This document shows, one piece after another, positions 9,084-18,731 of a DNA stretch of 64,000 nt (within the stretch, counting starts at the first letter, position 1; every line of letters begins with the position of its first letter). The stretch covers positions 52,270-116,269 of the forward strand of contig WHTZ01000012.1 of assembly GCA_009377495.1 (NCBI GenBank), written 5' to 3'. The DNA is from Luteitalea sp. Lineage in GTDB: Bacteria > Acidobacteriota > Vicinamibacteria > Vicinamibacterales > Vicinamibacteraceae. The notes under the pieces are model-generated. The model saw only the letters and a program-made list of their open reading frames with translations. It did not search any database and had not been told where the DNA came from. The translations under genes and the position numbers were made by a program.

Positions 9084-9932
9084 ATGTCACGCGCGACCAC
9101 GCCACGGCTCGAGACGATCACGAGCCGTCGTAACCCGCTGGTCGAAACGTTTCGGCGTGCGGCGCGAGCCCGGCCGGCCACGACCATCCTCCTCGACGGC
9201 GTCCACCTCGTGGAGGAGGCGCTCGCCGCAGGTGTGACCATTGAGGTGGCCGCGTGGTCAGAGCGGGTGCTCCAGCGCAACGAGGGACGCGCGCTCGCGC
9301 GAGCGCTCCAGGCCCATCACGTGCGCATCGTCCCTGTCAGTGACGATGTGCTCGCTGCGATGAGCCCTTCGACCACGTCGTCTGGCCTGGTGGCCCTCGC
9401 ACACGTCGAGACCATCGATTGGCAGACGCTCGCGTCACCGTCTCTTGCCTTCGTTGTGGTTGCAGTGAGCGTGCAAGATCCGGGGAACCTCGGTGCGCTG
9501 GTGCGGGTGGCTGACGCGGCCGGTGTGGACGGCGTGGTGGCCTGCGGCCACTCGGCCGACCCGTTCGGATGGAAAGCGCTGCGGGGAGCGATGGGGAGTG
9601 CCTTTCGAGTGTGTGTCGTGCGCGAGCGCTCGATCCAGCGTACCCTTGACGAGCTGCGTGATCGTGGCCTGCGCCTCGTCGCCGCGGGCCCGCGTGGCGG
9701 CACGATGCTGCACGCGTGCGACTTCAGGCGCCCCACGGCAGTCGTGCTTGGCGGCGAGGGTCAGGGGCTCGACACCGCGGTGCTCGGCGCGGCCGACGAG
9801 ATGGTGACCATCCCCATGCGACCGCCCGTCGAATCGCTCAACGTGACCGTGGCCGGCGCCCTGATTCTTTTCGAGGCCGCCCGGCAACGAGGACTTGTCC
9901 CTCATGACCCGAGGTTCACCGCTGTTCCCTGA
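9084..9932 (+). CDS. SpoU/TrmH family RNA 2'-O-methyltransferase
   Basis: A 282-residue SpoU-family methyltransferase that moves a methyl from S-adenosylmethionine to a ribose 2'-OH of rRNA or tRNA. All three trefoil-knot motifs are visible: motif 1 [17 protein letters not shown], motif 2 VLGGEGQGL, and motif 3 [18 protein letters not shown]. The N-terminal 90 residues ([15 protein letters not shown], then [12 protein letters not shown]) form the substrate-binding domain seen in RlmB/TrmH-type enzymes. The target nucleotide cannot be assigned. The 3' end overlaps rarA by 29 bp. Confidence 0.9.
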   Translation: MSRATTPRLETITSRRNPLVETFRRAARARPATTILLDGVHLVEEALAAGVTIEVAAWSERVLQRNEGRALARALQAHHVRIVPVSDDVLAAMSPSTTSSGLVALAHVETIDWQTLASPSLAFVVVAVSVQDPGNLGALVRVADAAGVDGVVACGHSADPFGWKALRGAMGSAFRVCVVRERSIQRTLDELRDRGLRLVAAGPRGGTMLHACDFRRPTAVVLGGEGQGLDTAVLGAADEMVTIPMRPPVESLNVTVAGALILFEAARQRGLVPHDPRFTAVP

Positions 9933-11283
9933 CGAAGGGGCTCCGGCAGAAGCATCCGAGCGCGCTCCGGCGCCGCTCGCAGAACGCATGCGGCCGCGAA
10001 CGCTCGACGAAGTGGTCGGCCAAGAGCACCTGCTCGCTCCCGGCGCGCCGCTCCGCGAAGCGATTCTCAACGACGTGCTCCAGTCGGTGATCCTGTGGGG
10101 CCCGCCCGGCTCCGGGAAGACGACACTCGCCCGCCTGATTGCTACGGTGACGCGCGCGCGCTTCGTGGGGTTCAGCGCGGTGCTGTCCGGCATCAGAGAC
10201 GTCAAAGACGTCATGGCCGAGGCCGAGCACCACCGCAGGCGCTACCACCAGCGGACCATCGTCTTTGTGGACGAGATTCACCGGTTCAACAAGGCACAGC
10301 AGGACGCGTTTCTGCCGCGCGTGGAGGCGGGTGACATCGTGCTCATCGGCGCAACCACGGAAAACCCGTCGTTCGAGGTCAACGCCGCCCTCCTGTCTCG
10401 GTCGAAGGTGTTCGTGTTGCAGCCGCTGGACACGCCGCACCTCGTGACATTGCTGCGCCATGCGGTGGAAGACGAGGTACACGGCCTGGGTGAGCGACAT
10501 CTGGATGTCGAAGAGGGTGCGCTCGAGGCGATCGCTCAGTACGCCAACGGCGACGCACGCGTCGCGCTCAACGTGTTGGAGCTCGCAGTCGGCATCATGG
10601 GATCGCGGGGACAACCGGCCGGTGACCCGACGGCACGTCCTCGGCTCGATCGCGAGATGCTATCTGGCCTCATCGCGCGACGCGCACTCCTCTACGACAA
10701 GAGCGGAGAAGAACACTACAACCTCATCTCGGCGCTGCACAAGTCGCTCCGGAACAGCGACGCAGACGCGGCCGTCTACTGGCTCGCCCGCATGCTCGAG
10801 TCAGGCGAGGATCCGCTCTACCTCGCGAGGCGACTCGTGCGCTTCGCCTCGGAGGACATCGGGAACGCCGATCCGCAGGCGCTCCAGGTCGCGGTAGCCG
10901 CCAAGGATGCCGCCCACTTCCTCGGGATGCCCGAGGCCAACACCGCGCTCGCGCAAGCGGCAATCTACCTCGCGACGGCTCCCAAGAGCAACGCCAGCTA
11001 TACGGCGTACACCCGCGCCGCCGAGGACGCACAGCGTGACGTCGCGGAGCCCGTGCCCCTGCACCTGCGAAATGCGCCGACGGGCCTCATGCGCGAGCTC
11101 GGATACGGCAAGGGCTACGAGTACGCACACGATGCGGACAACGCTGTCACAGGGATGGAGTGCCTACCCCCGAGACTCCGCGGACGGAAGTACTACCGAC
11201 CGACGGTCCGCGGCTTCGAGCGCGAGCTCCGCGAGCGGATCGAGCGATGGGAAGCCGCGAAGCAAGAGAAAGGTTCGAGGTAA
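9904..11283 (+). CDS. rarA: Replication-associated recombination protein A (RarA/MgsA AAA ATPase)
   Basis: A 459-residue clamp-loader-like AAA+ ATPase acting at stalled forks. [15 protein letters not shown] is the usual N-terminal signature. Walker A GPPGSGKT is at 66-73, Walker [11 protein letters not shown] near 116-125, and the sensor [12 protein letters not shown] follows. The C-terminal half ([33 protein letters not shown]) is specific to RarA. ATG 9904 is preferred over TTG 9895 because ACGAGGA at 9887-9893 gives a Shine-Dalgarno spacing of 10 nt. The start lies inside the methyltransferase gene, so coupling is likely. Confidence 0.95.
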   Translation: MTRGSPLFPDEGAPAEASERAPAPLAERMRPRTLDEVVGQEHLLAPGAPLREAILNDVLQSVILWGPPGSGKTTLARLIATVTRARFVGFSAVLSGIRDVKDVMAEAEHHRRRYHQRTIVFVDEIHRFNKAQQDAFLPRVEAGDIVLIGATTENPSFEVNAALLSRSKVFVLQPLDTPHLVTLLRHAVEDEVHGLGERHLDVEEGALEAIAQYANGDARVALNVLELAVGIMGSRGQPAGDPTARPRLDREMLSGLIARRALLYDKSGEEHYNLISALHKSLRNSDADAAVYWLARMLESGEDPLYLARRLVRFASEDIGNADPQALQVAVAAKDAAHFLGMPEANTALAQAAIYLATAPKSNASYTAYTRAAEDAQRDVAEPVPLHLRNAPTGLMRELGYGKGYEYAHDADNAVTGMECLPPRLRGRKYYRPTVRGFERELRERIERWEAAKQEKGSR

Positions 11284-11288
11284 GTGCA

Positions 11289-11308
11289 GTGAGATGACGT
11301 CCTCTCAC
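11289..11308. terminator. Small hairpin between convergent rarA and ferritin-like genes
   Basis: GTGAGA, an 8-nt loop, then TCTCAC lies in the 38-bp gap between two converging genes. The position suits a shared terminator, but the stem is short and no T-run follows. Confidence 0.3.
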
Positions 11309-11321
11309 AATTCGGCCCCCT

Positions 11322-11822
11322 TCAGCTCTTCTCGTACTCCTTCAAGAACCCCAGAAACTCACGCAGGTGCTCCTGCTCGTCGCCAAGGATCTGAATCACC
11401 ATGTCCTGCGTGACGTAGTCGACGCCGTCGCAGAACGCAATCACTTGGTTGTAGTGCGCGATCGCCTGCTTTTCCGCTTCGATGACACCCTGGATGACGC
11501 GCTTGACATTCGTCGTGTCGGATGTCGGCTGGAGATAGTCCTGGTCAGGCTTGAAGGCAAAGCTACCGGGCGTCGATCCGGCAAGCGTCTTGATGCGCCG
11601 CGCGAACTGCTGCGCGTGACCAAGCTCCGTCGTGACATCCTGCGCCAGGTTCTTCTTGATTTCCTCCGCCCGCACGCCGTCCAGATTGACGGAGTGACTC
11701 AAATAGTTCATGACGGTCTCGAGCTCCATCCAGTAGGCGCGCGTCAGCAGCTCGATGATCTTCGTTCGCTTCGTTTGGTCCTCGATGAGCAGCGTCGCTG
11801 CCTTGTTCCGACCCCGCGGCAT
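11322..11822 (-). CDS. Ferritin-like (bacterioferritin-type) protein
   Basis: A 166-residue four-helix-bundle protein. Metal-ligand-like residues occur in the right order: E in YWMELETVMNYLS (helix A), E/H in TTELGHAQQFARRI (helix B), E/H in IEAEKQAIAHYNQVI (helix C), and DEQEHLREF (helix D). This suits iron storage or oxidoreduction in the cytoplasm. The start is the ATG at 11822 with an AAAGGGGG Shine-Dalgarno 5 nt upstream. A longer frame to 12002 runs into the mutL 3' end and is not used. It follows mutL by 14 bp. Confidence 0.85.
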   Translation of the reverse strand: MPRGRNKAATLLIEDQTKRTKIIELLTRAYWMELETVMNYLSHSVNLDGVRAEEIKKNLAQDVTTELGHAQQFARRIKTLAGSTPGSFAFKPDQDYLQPTSDTTNVKRVIQGVIEAEKQAIAHYNQVIAFCDGVDYVTQDMVIQILGDEQEHLREFLGFLKEYEKS

Positions 11823-11836
11823 AGTGCCCCCTTTCT

Positions 11837-13642
11837 TTACACTCGTTGAAAATTTCGCTCGAGCTCGCGGCGCGTGAGACGAAGGGCAACCGGCCGGCCG
11901 TGCGGGCAGACGGTCGAGTACGCCGTTCGGCGCAGCTCGTCCAGGAGGTACTGCATCTGCTCCATGGTCAGCCGGTCGTTGGCTTTCACAGCCGCGTGGC
12001 ACGCCATCGTTGCGGCGAGACGGCCAAGCGCGTCGTGGACACGTCCCCCGCGGTCGAGTCCGTCGAGATCATTGGCCAGCGCCCCAACGGCCGCCGTCGC
12101 TTCGTCTACCTTCAGTAGCGCGGGCACGGCGCTCATCTTGAGGCTGTCGCCTCCGAACTCTTCAATCTCGAAGCCAAGCCGAACGAGATCGGTCTGGTGG
12201 CTGCGCAACGTCTCCCGCTCACCTGCGCCCAGCTCGAGCACGATCGGCGTGAGCAGCCGCTGACTCTCGAGAGCGCCAGACGAGAGCCGCGCGAGGATCT
12301 GCTCGTAGAGCACGCGCTCGTGCGCGACGTGCTGGTCGACAATCGAGAGCCCGTCGCTATCGACAGCCACAATGAACGTGTCGCGAAATTGACCGAGCGG
12401 CACCATCGGACGCACCGCGTCGATCTCCGTCGCGCGCCGTTCGAGCTCCAGTCTCCCGTCTCCAGTCTCACGCTGGTCCAGCACGGCACCGAGCCCTTCC
12501 CCCATGTCGGCTGGCGAGCTCCCACGAGGCTGAAGAGATTGAACCCCGGAAGGCTGTGACAAATTCGAAGCGGGCACGAGCACGCCCGGCAGTAGCGGCG
12601 CGACGATCCCGTGAGCGGCGCCGGTTGGACGAAGCTGCAGCTCCGGCGCGGGACCCGCACCCAGAGCATCCGTCAGCGCGCGACGCAGCACCTCATGAAC
12701 GAGCCCTTGATCGAGAAAGCGCACTTCTGCTTTCGTGGGATGCACGTTCACGTCGACGCGGCGTGGGTCCACCGTGAGAAAGAGATGAACCTCAGGGCTG
12801 CGTTCCTTGATGGTGGCGGCGCTGTACGCCTGAGCGATCGCGTGCTGGAGGGTCTTGTCGCGGACGATGCGCCGGTTGACGTAGAGGTTTTGGGGGCCAC
12901 GAACGGGTCCCTGTTCTGCAAGCGGGGCGGCGTAACCTTCGATGCGCACACCGCCGCCTTCGCGCTTGACCTCCACGAGATCGCGGCGCTCGCGGTAGAC
13001 CTGATAGAAGCGCTCGCGCAGGGCCGTGACCGGCGGGCACTCGATCAGCCGCCGGCCGCCGCTGGTCAACCTGAAGCCGACCTCCGGATACGCCAGCGCC
13101 AGCTGCGTCACGACGCGCGACACCTGTGCCGATTCGGCGCCGTCCGCCTTGAGGAACTTGCGGCGGGCCGGGAGGTTGAAAAAGAGATCCGCTACCTCGA
13201 CCAGCGTGCCGTCCGGCGCGCCGATCTCGCCTTCCCTCGTTCGCTCGCCCGCCTCGATGCGAACCTCATAACCAAACGGCACGTCGCGCACACGTGTCCG
13301 GAGACAAAAACGTGACACCGACGCGACCGCTGGCAACGCTTCACCACGAAATCCCAGCGTGCGGATGGCCTCCAGATCAGCCACGTTACCAATCTTGCTC
13401 GTCGCATGACGCTCGACCGCCATCCGAGCATCTTCGGCCGTCATCCCTTCCCCATCGTCTTCGACACGGATACGCGCCTTGCCTCCGAGCTCGATATCCA
13501 CGCTCACGCGGCGCGCACCCGCATCGAGGGCGTTCTCGATCAGCTCCTTGACGACCGAGGCGGGACGTTCAACGACCTCGCCAGCGGCAATCTGATTGGC
13601 GAGATCGGGCGGGAGGACGTGGATGCGTGGCACCTTCGTCAT
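11837..13642 (-). CDS. mutL: DNA mismatch repair protein MutL
   Basis: A 601-residue MutL. The GHKL ATPase domain shows [14 protein letters not shown] and TLGFRGEAL. The linker (residues about 330-410) is poorly conserved. The C-terminal domain carries the endonuclease signature [12 protein letters not shown] (consensus DQHAxxExxxxE) and CPHGRP, so this is a nicking MutL as in bacteria that lack MutH. The start is ATG 13642 ([14 protein letters not shown]). A frame extending to 14107 overlaps the divergent antiporter gene and is rejected. It shares a 57-bp divergent gap with the antiporter. Confidence 0.96.
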   Translation of the reverse strand: MTKVPRIHVLPPDLANQIAAGEVVERPASVVKELIENALDAGARRVSVDIELGGKARIRVEDDGEGMTAEDARMAVERHATSKIGNVADLEAIRTLGFRGEALPAVASVSRFCLRTRVRDVPFGYEVRIEAGERTREGEIGAPDGTLVEVADLFFNLPARRKFLKADGAESAQVSRVVTQLALAYPEVGFRLTSGGRRLIECPPVTALRERFYQVYRERRDLVEVKREGGGVRIEGYAAPLAEQGPVRGPQNLYVNRRIVRDKTLQHAIAQAYSAATIKERSPEVHLFLTVDPRRVDVNVHPTKAEVRFLDQGLVHEVLRRALTDALGAGPAPELQLRPTGAAHGIVAPLLPGVLVPASNLSQPSGVQSLQPRGSSPADMGEGLGAVLDQRETGDGRLELERRATEIDAVRPMVPLGQFRDTFIVAVDSDGLSIVDQHVAHERVLYEQILARLSSGALESQRLLTPIVLELGAGERETLRSHQTDLVRLGFEIEEFGGDSLKMSAVPALLKVDEATAAVGALANDLDGLDRGGRVHDALGRLAATMACHAAVKANDRLTMEQMQYLLDELRRTAYSTVCPHGRPVALRLTRRELERNFQRV

Positions 13643-13699
13643 TCTACCGCCACGACACACCGTATCGGCGAGACGTCTCGCGTACAATCGACCAACTCT

Positions 13700-15391
13700 A
13701 TGGGGATTGCCGCCGATCTCACGATCGTGCTCGTCGCCACGCTCATTGGCGGTCTCGTTGCGCAGCAGCTCCGGCAACCGCTGATCCTCGGCTATATCGT
13801 CGCAGGCGTGGCGGTGGGCCCGCACACGGGCGGCCTGACCGTGAGCAGCCCACAGGATGTCGAGCTGCTTGCCGAGATCGGTGTGGCACTCCTGCTCTTC
13901 GCGCTCGGGTTGGAGTTTTCCTTCAGGGAGCTGGCGCCCGTGCGGGGAGTGGCCTTGGCCGGCACGCCACTGCAGATCGGTGCCACCATCGCGCTCGGCG
14001 CGGTGACGGCACATTGGCTCGGCTGGTCTTGGGTGGACGCGATCTGGCTCGGCGCGCTCGCGTCGGTATCGAGCACGATGGTCCTGCTCAAGACGCTGCA
14101 GGCGCAAGGCCGGATGGGCACGCTCTCCAGCCGCGTCATGCTGGGCATGCTCATCGTCCAGGATCTGGCGATTGTGCCGATGATGATTGTCCTACCCAAG
14201 CTCGCGCAGCCCCAGGCGGGCCTCGCTGCCGTGGGCTTGGCAACCATCAAGGCCGCCGCGTTCCTCACGCTGATGGTCATTGTCGGCACGCGCCTCATTC
14301 CGTGGCTCATGGCGCGCATCGCCCGGTGGAACTCCCGCGAGCTCTTTCTGCTCGCGACAACCGCGATCGGCCTCGGCATTGGGTACACAACGTATCTCTT
14401 CGGCCTCTCCTACGCCTTGGGTGCGTTCGTGGCTGGTATGGTCCTGAGTGAGTCGGACTACAGCCATCAGGCCCTGAGTGACATCATCCCGCTGCGCGAC
14501 CTCTTCAGCATGCTCTTCTTCGTCTCGGTCGGCATGCTGCTCGACCCGGCGCTACTCCTCGCGCAGCTCCCCACGGTGCTCCTGCTCGTGTGCCTCATCG
14601 GTGCAGGTAAAGGTGTGATCTTCGGCCTCGTCGTGCGGCTGTTCGGCTACCGCAATGTGATTCCACTCGCGGTCGGGCTGGGCCTCTTCCAGATTGGCGA
14701 GTTCGCGTTCGTGCTGGCGCGTGCGGGTGTGGCGTCGCAGTCCATCTCAACCGAGCTGTACACGCTCGTGCTCAACACCGCGCTCGTGACGATGGTGCTG
14801 ACGCCGTTCGTCTCGGGGCTCACCGCGCCGATCTACGAGTGGATCAAGCGCCGCCGCGGTGCTGAGCCGGTCCAAACCATCAACCTCCCCGTAGCCGGGC
14901 TCCAGGATCACGTCGTCATTGCCGGAGCCGGACGCGTTGGTCTGAGCATCGCGGATGTGCTTGCACGACTCGGCCTGCCGTTCGTGCTCATCGAGCTCGA
15001 TGTGCGACGCGTCGAGCTGGCGCGTCAGGCTGGCCATCCCGTCGTCTACGGTGATGCTGCACAACCAACCGTGCTCGACGCCGCCCGCACGCGCACGGCT
15101 CGTCTCTTCCTCGTGACCACGCCCTCGTTCACCGTTGCGCGCGCTGTCGTCGGACACGCGCGGCGTTTGAATCAGTCGGTTCGTCTCGTGGCGCGCGCTG
15201 AGGGCTTCGATGCGTTCCACGCGCTTCGTGAGCTGGGCGTGTCCGAAGTCGTACAGCCGGAATTCGAGGCAGGATTGGAAATGACGCGGACGGCGCTCGC
15301 GCATCTTGGGGTCTCACCAGAAGACACGCTCAGGGTGGCGGATGCGGTACGGGAAGAGCGCTACGGAAAGGGTGACACGGTGAGAGGGTGA
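13700..15391 (+). CDS. CPA2-type cation/proton antiporter with TrkA-N domain (KefB-like)
   Basis: A 563-residue membrane protein. Residues 1-390 form 12 or so hydrophobic helices of the monovalent cation:proton antiporter-2 family ([28 protein letters not shown]). Residues about 410-530 form a TrkA-N/RCK domain with the dinucleotide motif GAGRVG. It probably exchanges K+ or Na+ for protons. The start is ATG 13700, 57 bp from divergent mutL. A TACAAT at 13683-13688 could be a -10, but it is only 12 bp upstream. Its last 324 bp are repeated at 20684-21007. Confidence 0.9.
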   Translation: MGIAADLTIVLVATLIGGLVAQQLRQPLILGYIVAGVAVGPHTGGLTVSSPQDVELLAEIGVALLLFALGLEFSFRELAPVRGVALAGTPLQIGATIALGAVTAHWLGWSWVDAIWLGALASVSSTMVLLKTLQAQGRMGTLSSRVMLGMLIVQDLAIVPMMIVLPKLAQPQAGLAAVGLATIKAAAFLTLMVIVGTRLIPWLMARIARWNSRELFLLATTAIGLGIGYTTYLFGLSYALGAFVAGMVLSESDYSHQALSDIIPLRDLFSMLFFVSVGMLLDPALLLAQLPTVLLLVCLIGAGKGVIFGLVVRLFGYRNVIPLAVGLGLFQIGEFAFVLARAGVASQSISTELYTLVLNTALVTMVLTPFVSGLTAPIYEWIKRRRGAEPVQTINLPVAGLQDHVVIAGAGRVGLSIADVLARLGLPFVLIELDVRRVELARQAGHPVVYGDAAQPTVLDAARTRTARLFLVTTPSFTVARAVVGHARRLNQSVRLVARAEGFDAFHALRELGVSEVVQPEFEAGLEMTRTALAHLGVSPEDTLRVADAVREERYGKGDTVRG

Positions 15392-15479
15392 CATGGTGAC
15401 CGGGGTCAACATCGAGTCCGGTTGCTGCTTCGTAGAGCGTAGTAAACCACGAAGGACACGAAGAGCACGAAGACTAATT
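15068..15479 (+). repeat. Long direct repeat, copy A (3' end of antiporter gene plus downstream tail)
   Basis: This 412-bp stretch matches 20684-21087. In the coding part (324 bp) there are five differences, all synonymous third-position changes. The 88-bp tail differs by four substitutions and an 8-bp indel. The tail contains the CCACGAAGGACACGAAG repeat at 15443-15464. Confidence 0.95.
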
Positions 15480-15535
15480 ATAATTAACCCTTTAACTGCC
15501 GAAAACCCGTCTAATACCATCTATCGTCCGACCGC

Positions 15536-16012
15536 GGCCTCCCGCGCCCCATCCTGGCCGTCCTGCTTGGCGACATGAAGATCTGGGCGTTCTCGGAGCT
15601 GCTCGAGACCACCTGGATCGACACGGATCGAGGTCACCCCTTGCTCGAGCGCTACTTCCCTCAACGCCTCCGCGACAGCGTTCGGACGTACTTCCCCAAA
15701 CACCCGCTGAAGCGTGAGATCGTCGCCACCATGGCGGCGAATCACGTCGTCAACCATGCCGGCATTGCGTTCCTCCCGCGCGTCGCCACGGCGACGGGCG
15801 CCGAAGTCGGTCACATCGTTGCCGCGTACCTCGAAGCGGATCGTGAGCTGGACGGCGAGGCCCTGCGCCCGCAGGTCGTCGAGTCAGGTCTTTCGGCGGA
15901 CGAGGAGTACGCAAAGCTGTTCGAGATCGAAGAGCGGATCGAGGCCGTCGTCTTCGAGAAGCTACAGGCCGCTCCACCTCCACGCGCTGAACCCGCCGCG
16001 GCCCGCACGTGA
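15536..16012 (+). pseudogene. C-terminal remnant of an NAD-dependent glutamate dehydrogenase
   Basis: An open frame from the ATG at 15575 gives 145 residues. The same frame continues upstream to about 15536 with GLPRPILAVLLGDMK. This and the following YFPQRLRDSVRTYFPKHPLKREIVATMAANHVVNHAG closely resemble the C-terminal helical segment of the large (about 1,600-residue) bacterial NAD-glutamate dehydrogenases (typical pattern RPELAVLLAYAKM, then HPLRREIIAT). The rest of the enzyme is missing: an in-frame stop lies at 15512-15514 and copy A of the long repeat ends at 15479. It is most likely a truncated relic; a stand-alone small protein cannot be excluded. Confidence 0.6.
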
Positions 16013-16028
16013 TATTCTCGCCCGAGCC

Positions 16029-16598
16029 ATGAACACGCCGGCGCACGGGATTCTCAACCTCCTCGTGCTCCCTCGCCGTGGAGAGGCCGACGCTGTCGTG
16101 TCGGTCGCGATTGGCGCGGTGTTGCCGGACCTGCCGATGGTCGTCTTCTACGCGTGGGAACGGCTGCGGGCCGTACCGGAAGGCACGATCTGGGGGACCG
16201 ACTACTACCACGCGGGCTGGCAGGCGGTCTTCGACGACGTCCATTCGCTGCCGGTGCTCGCGCTCGCCTGGGTGCTGGCCAGACTCCGGCAAAGCCGCTG
16301 GAGCGCCATGCTGCTCGTCAGCATGATGCTCCACGCAGTGGCGGACCTCCCGCTCCACCGCGAGGACGCCCATCGCCACTTCTTCCCGTTCTCCGATTGG
16401 CAGCTCGTGAGCCCGGTCTCGTACTGGCACCCGGCCTACGGCGCCCTGTGGTAACATGCTCGCCGAGATCCTCCTCGTCCTCGTCGGCACGCCGCTCCTC
16501 TGGCGGCGCTTCCCCGAGCGGTGGCCCGCGTCGCGGTAGGGCTCCTCGGTGGCAGCTATCTCGGCTACCTGGTCTTCGCCGCGATGGTCTGGACGTGA
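16029..16598 (+). pseudogene. Frameshifted membrane protein gene (YdjM-like metal-dependent hydrolase type)
   Basis: The first 141 codons (MNTPAHGILNLLVLP, IGAVLPDLPM, MLLHAVADLPLHREDAHRHFFPFSDW) resemble small membrane-bound metal-dependent hydrolase-like proteins, with conserved His/Asp at the membrane face. The frame stops at 16452. Removing one T there restores NMLAEILLVLVGTPLLWRRFPERW. A second shift of opposite sign after codons for ERW (near 16530) restores RVAVGLLGGSYLGYLVFAAMVWT and a stop at 16596-16598. These two segments are a plausible last pair of helices, so the gene appears broken by two nearby indels. Sequencing error is an alternative. Confidence 0.65.
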
Positions 16599-16910
16599 CC
16601 CTCCAGTGCCCCAGACCAGACGCGTCCCGCGACGCGCCACCGGGCCAGAATTTGACCACCCCGGCCAAGATCTCGCCTGGCACAGTAACTTCTGACGACG
16701 CAGTCAATTAGAGAGAGAGAGAGGCGGCCAAGATCTTGGCCGGTGGCCCCTTCGCGACGGAACCCCGCAGGCATCGATGCCGTGCCGCTAACGTCTCAAC
16801 GGTTCAGGTACGTCGGACGCGATTGCATCCGGCTTGATACCTCGGCCGGCTTCTGGCCCATCCATTGCAACTGGACAGCACGGTCGAACCAAGCAGAGGG
16901 AGGAGCCACA
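16599..16910. other. Non-coding gap with a GA tract and an 18-bp palindrome
   Basis: No gene is supported in these 312 bp. A (GA)n tract lies at 16711-16723. The half-site CGGCCAAGATCT occurs at 16662-16673 and again at 16725-16736. The promoter of the secreted-protein operon should lie here, but no clear hexamer pair was found. Confidence 0.6.
16725..16742. repeat. Perfect 18-bp palindrome upstream of the secreted-protein operon
   Basis: CGGCCAAGATCTTGGCCG is a perfect inverted repeat 168 bp upstream of the ATG at 16911. It could be an operator or an RNA stem; nothing else identifies it. Confidence 0.75.
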
Positions 16911-17762
16911 ATGGAACGATTGACAAGAGCTTCGAAGAGGCTGTTGGCTGTGTCGCCGGTCACGATGGTCGCCCTTCTGCCACACGTTGCACTCGCGCAA
17001 TCGGATGGTGGCATGGGATTTAGCTCTCAAGCAGCGTTCACGCTGTTTCTTGTTGATGAAAATGACCAGGTCTTGCCGAATCGACAAATTACTGAGATCG
17101 TTCGGCGCTGGAACACACCAGATGGAGGTCACGCTCCCGGTCACTCGGCCTGTCCTGTTCCTAATTCATGTCTCGGAGGGCATACGCCTGCGCAGTGCAA
17201 TACGGGACCCAACGGGGCGGGCTGCGTGATTGTATTGACCTCGCGCGAGGTTGGTACCTCGATCCGCTTTGAGATGAGATTCGTCGAAAACGGTCAAGAA
17301 CGATCTTTGCTAACACGAAATAAAATCAACATTACCTCGAGAGGGGGGCCCAACATCCAAAGCTCAATGGTCGGTCGTCCAGGCCAAGGGTCGACGTTTG
17401 TTCTAATCGGCTCCACCACGACGCATCCCAACAACCATTACTGTCGATCGGCTTTCTGTGAAGACTTAACACAGTTGGCAAGCGAGTACAACGCGCGATG
17501 GAGCCGCAGGCTCGCCTACAACGACTCGTCGCTCATCAAGGGTGGTCTTTTCGACATCAGCGCGAATTGGCAGCCGCCACATAACCTGCATCGCACCGGC
17601 CGCGACCAAGACGTTCGGGCCAATGGCGCCGCCGACTCGATCCCTTTCAACAGTGAGATCAGGCAATGGTTCGTCACTCGTATCACGGCAATCTTCGGTC
17701 GTGCCCCCTTGCTTGAATCCTCGGGAACTTCGAACGAGCACTACCACATTTTTGGAGAGTAA
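16911..17762 (+). CDS. Secreted protein with a predicted LAS-fold zinc metallopeptidase domain
   Basis: A 283-residue protein with a signal peptide (cleavage near VALAQ, residue 30). Residues 35-165 are probably a beta-rich domain with four cysteines. The C-terminal part has THPNNHYC, then LAYNDSSLIKGGLFDISANWQPP, the metal motif H227-x6-D234 (HRTGRDQD) and H277-Y-H279 preceded by Glu. The HxxxxxxD plus HxH pattern is that of LAS enzymes (D-Ala-D-Ala peptidases, MepA, lysostaphin, hedgehog), so a peptidase acting on cell wall or extracellular peptide is inferred. Shine-Dalgarno GAGGGAGGAG ends 5 nt before the ATG. First gene of a three-gene operon. Confidence 0.7.
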   Translation: MERLTRASKRLLAVSPVTMVALLPHVALAQSDGGMGFSSQAAFTLFLVDENDQVLPNRQITEIVRRWNTPDGGHAPGHSACPVPNSCLGGHTPAQCNTGPNGAGCVIVLTSREVGTSIRFEMRFVENGQERSLLTRNKINITSRGGPNIQSSMVGRPGQGSTFVLIGSTTTHPNNHYCRSAFCEDLTQLASEYNARWSRRLAYNDSSLIKGGLFDISANWQPPHNLHRTGRDQDVRANGAADSIPFNSEIRQWFVTRITAIFGRAPLLESSGTSNEHYHIFGE

Positions 17763-17765
17763 GCG

Positions 17766-18731
17766 ATGAACACCAGACTGGCGTTGTTGTTCGCTGGAGG
17801 GTTGTCCTGCCTGTACGCCAGCACCGTACATGCGCAGGCTGTGAGCGCGGGTGTCATGTCGGTAGAGGATGCGCCCCGCCACTTCATTCGTACCGTCACC
17901 GGGGACTGGGAGACACCGATTAGACGCGACGATGGGACCGAGACGACGTACACCTACGTCCCACCGACCAAGATTGAGCCAGAGATTACCGTTAGCATTG
18001 CTCGGGACCCTACACAGGCGACCTTTATCTATCAGTACGAGCTTGTCAACGGTCCGTCTGCGCAGCAGCAGCTCGCGAAGCTGGATATCAGCTACCTCAA
18101 CGCCGCCTTTGTCAAAGCGCTGCCTCCCGGCTGGGTGAACGAAAGCACTCCTGCTGATGGCCGTGTGATCCTGAGAGGTTCGCTCGATGGAGCGTTGCCG
18201 AGTGGCGTTGGGCCTGGCGAATCGCTCGGAGGGCTGGTGATTGAGGCGCCCATTCTTCCCGGTATTGGTAAGGTCGAGAGTCAAGGGAACACGCTCGGGG
18301 CGGTTGAAATTCCGCGTGGCCTCAGTAACACCCAATATCATGAGCTTGTTGAGATCACCGAGAAATCCGAGGTAGAAGTTCCGACCATGCTACCGTCCAT
18401 CCACATCGGCCTCGGAGAGCCGGAGCTCACACTCGCTGTGCTCTTGGCGCGAATTGGGGGCGATTACGTCTCGGGGTTTCTCGATTATCAGCACCCTCAC
18501 GCCGCGGCGCTCGAACAGGCCTTTCGCGGCATCTACGGAATTGGTGACGAGCTGGGTAATCCACGGCTTCAAGAAGCCCTGAGTTGGGTCCTCGAGATCA
18601 GCCAGTTGCCCGTGGAGAATCGGTGGCATCAGCAGATGTCAGCCGGACTGGAAGTATGTGTCCGGGCCGTCCTGGATGGAGTGGTTCCCGATCACCGGCC
18701 GTACCGACCAGGGGAACTTGGTGAACGATGA
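17766..18731 (+). CDS. Secreted protein of unknown function, paralogue 1
   Basis: A 321-residue protein with a clear signal peptide (LALLFAGGLSCLYASTVHAQA). It starts 3 bp after the metallopeptidase stop. The body begins with DDGTETTYTYVPPTKIEPE and FIYQYELVNGPSAQQQLA, a beta-rich pattern, and ends in a helical region (GGDYVSGFLDYQHPHAAALEQAFRG, then LEISQLPVENRWHQQMSAGLEVCVRAV). No catalytic motif or known domain was recognised. It is closely similar along its whole length to the next gene, so the pair arose by tandem duplication. Exported location is firm; function is unknown. Confidence 0.75.
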   Translation: MNTRLALLFAGGLSCLYASTVHAQAVSAGVMSVEDAPRHFIRTVTGDWETPIRRDDGTETTYTYVPPTKIEPEITVSIARDPTQATFIYQYELVNGPSAQQQLAKLDISYLNAAFVKALPPGWVNESTPADGRVILRGSLDGALPSGVGPGESLGGLVIEAPILPGIGKVESQGNTLGAVEIPRGLSNTQYHELVEITEKSEVEVPTMLPSIHIGLGEPELTLAVLLARIGGDYVSGFLDYQHPHAAALEQAFRGIYGIGDELGNPRLQEALSWVLEISQLPVENRWHQQMSAGLEVCVRAVLDGVVPDHRPYRPGELGER

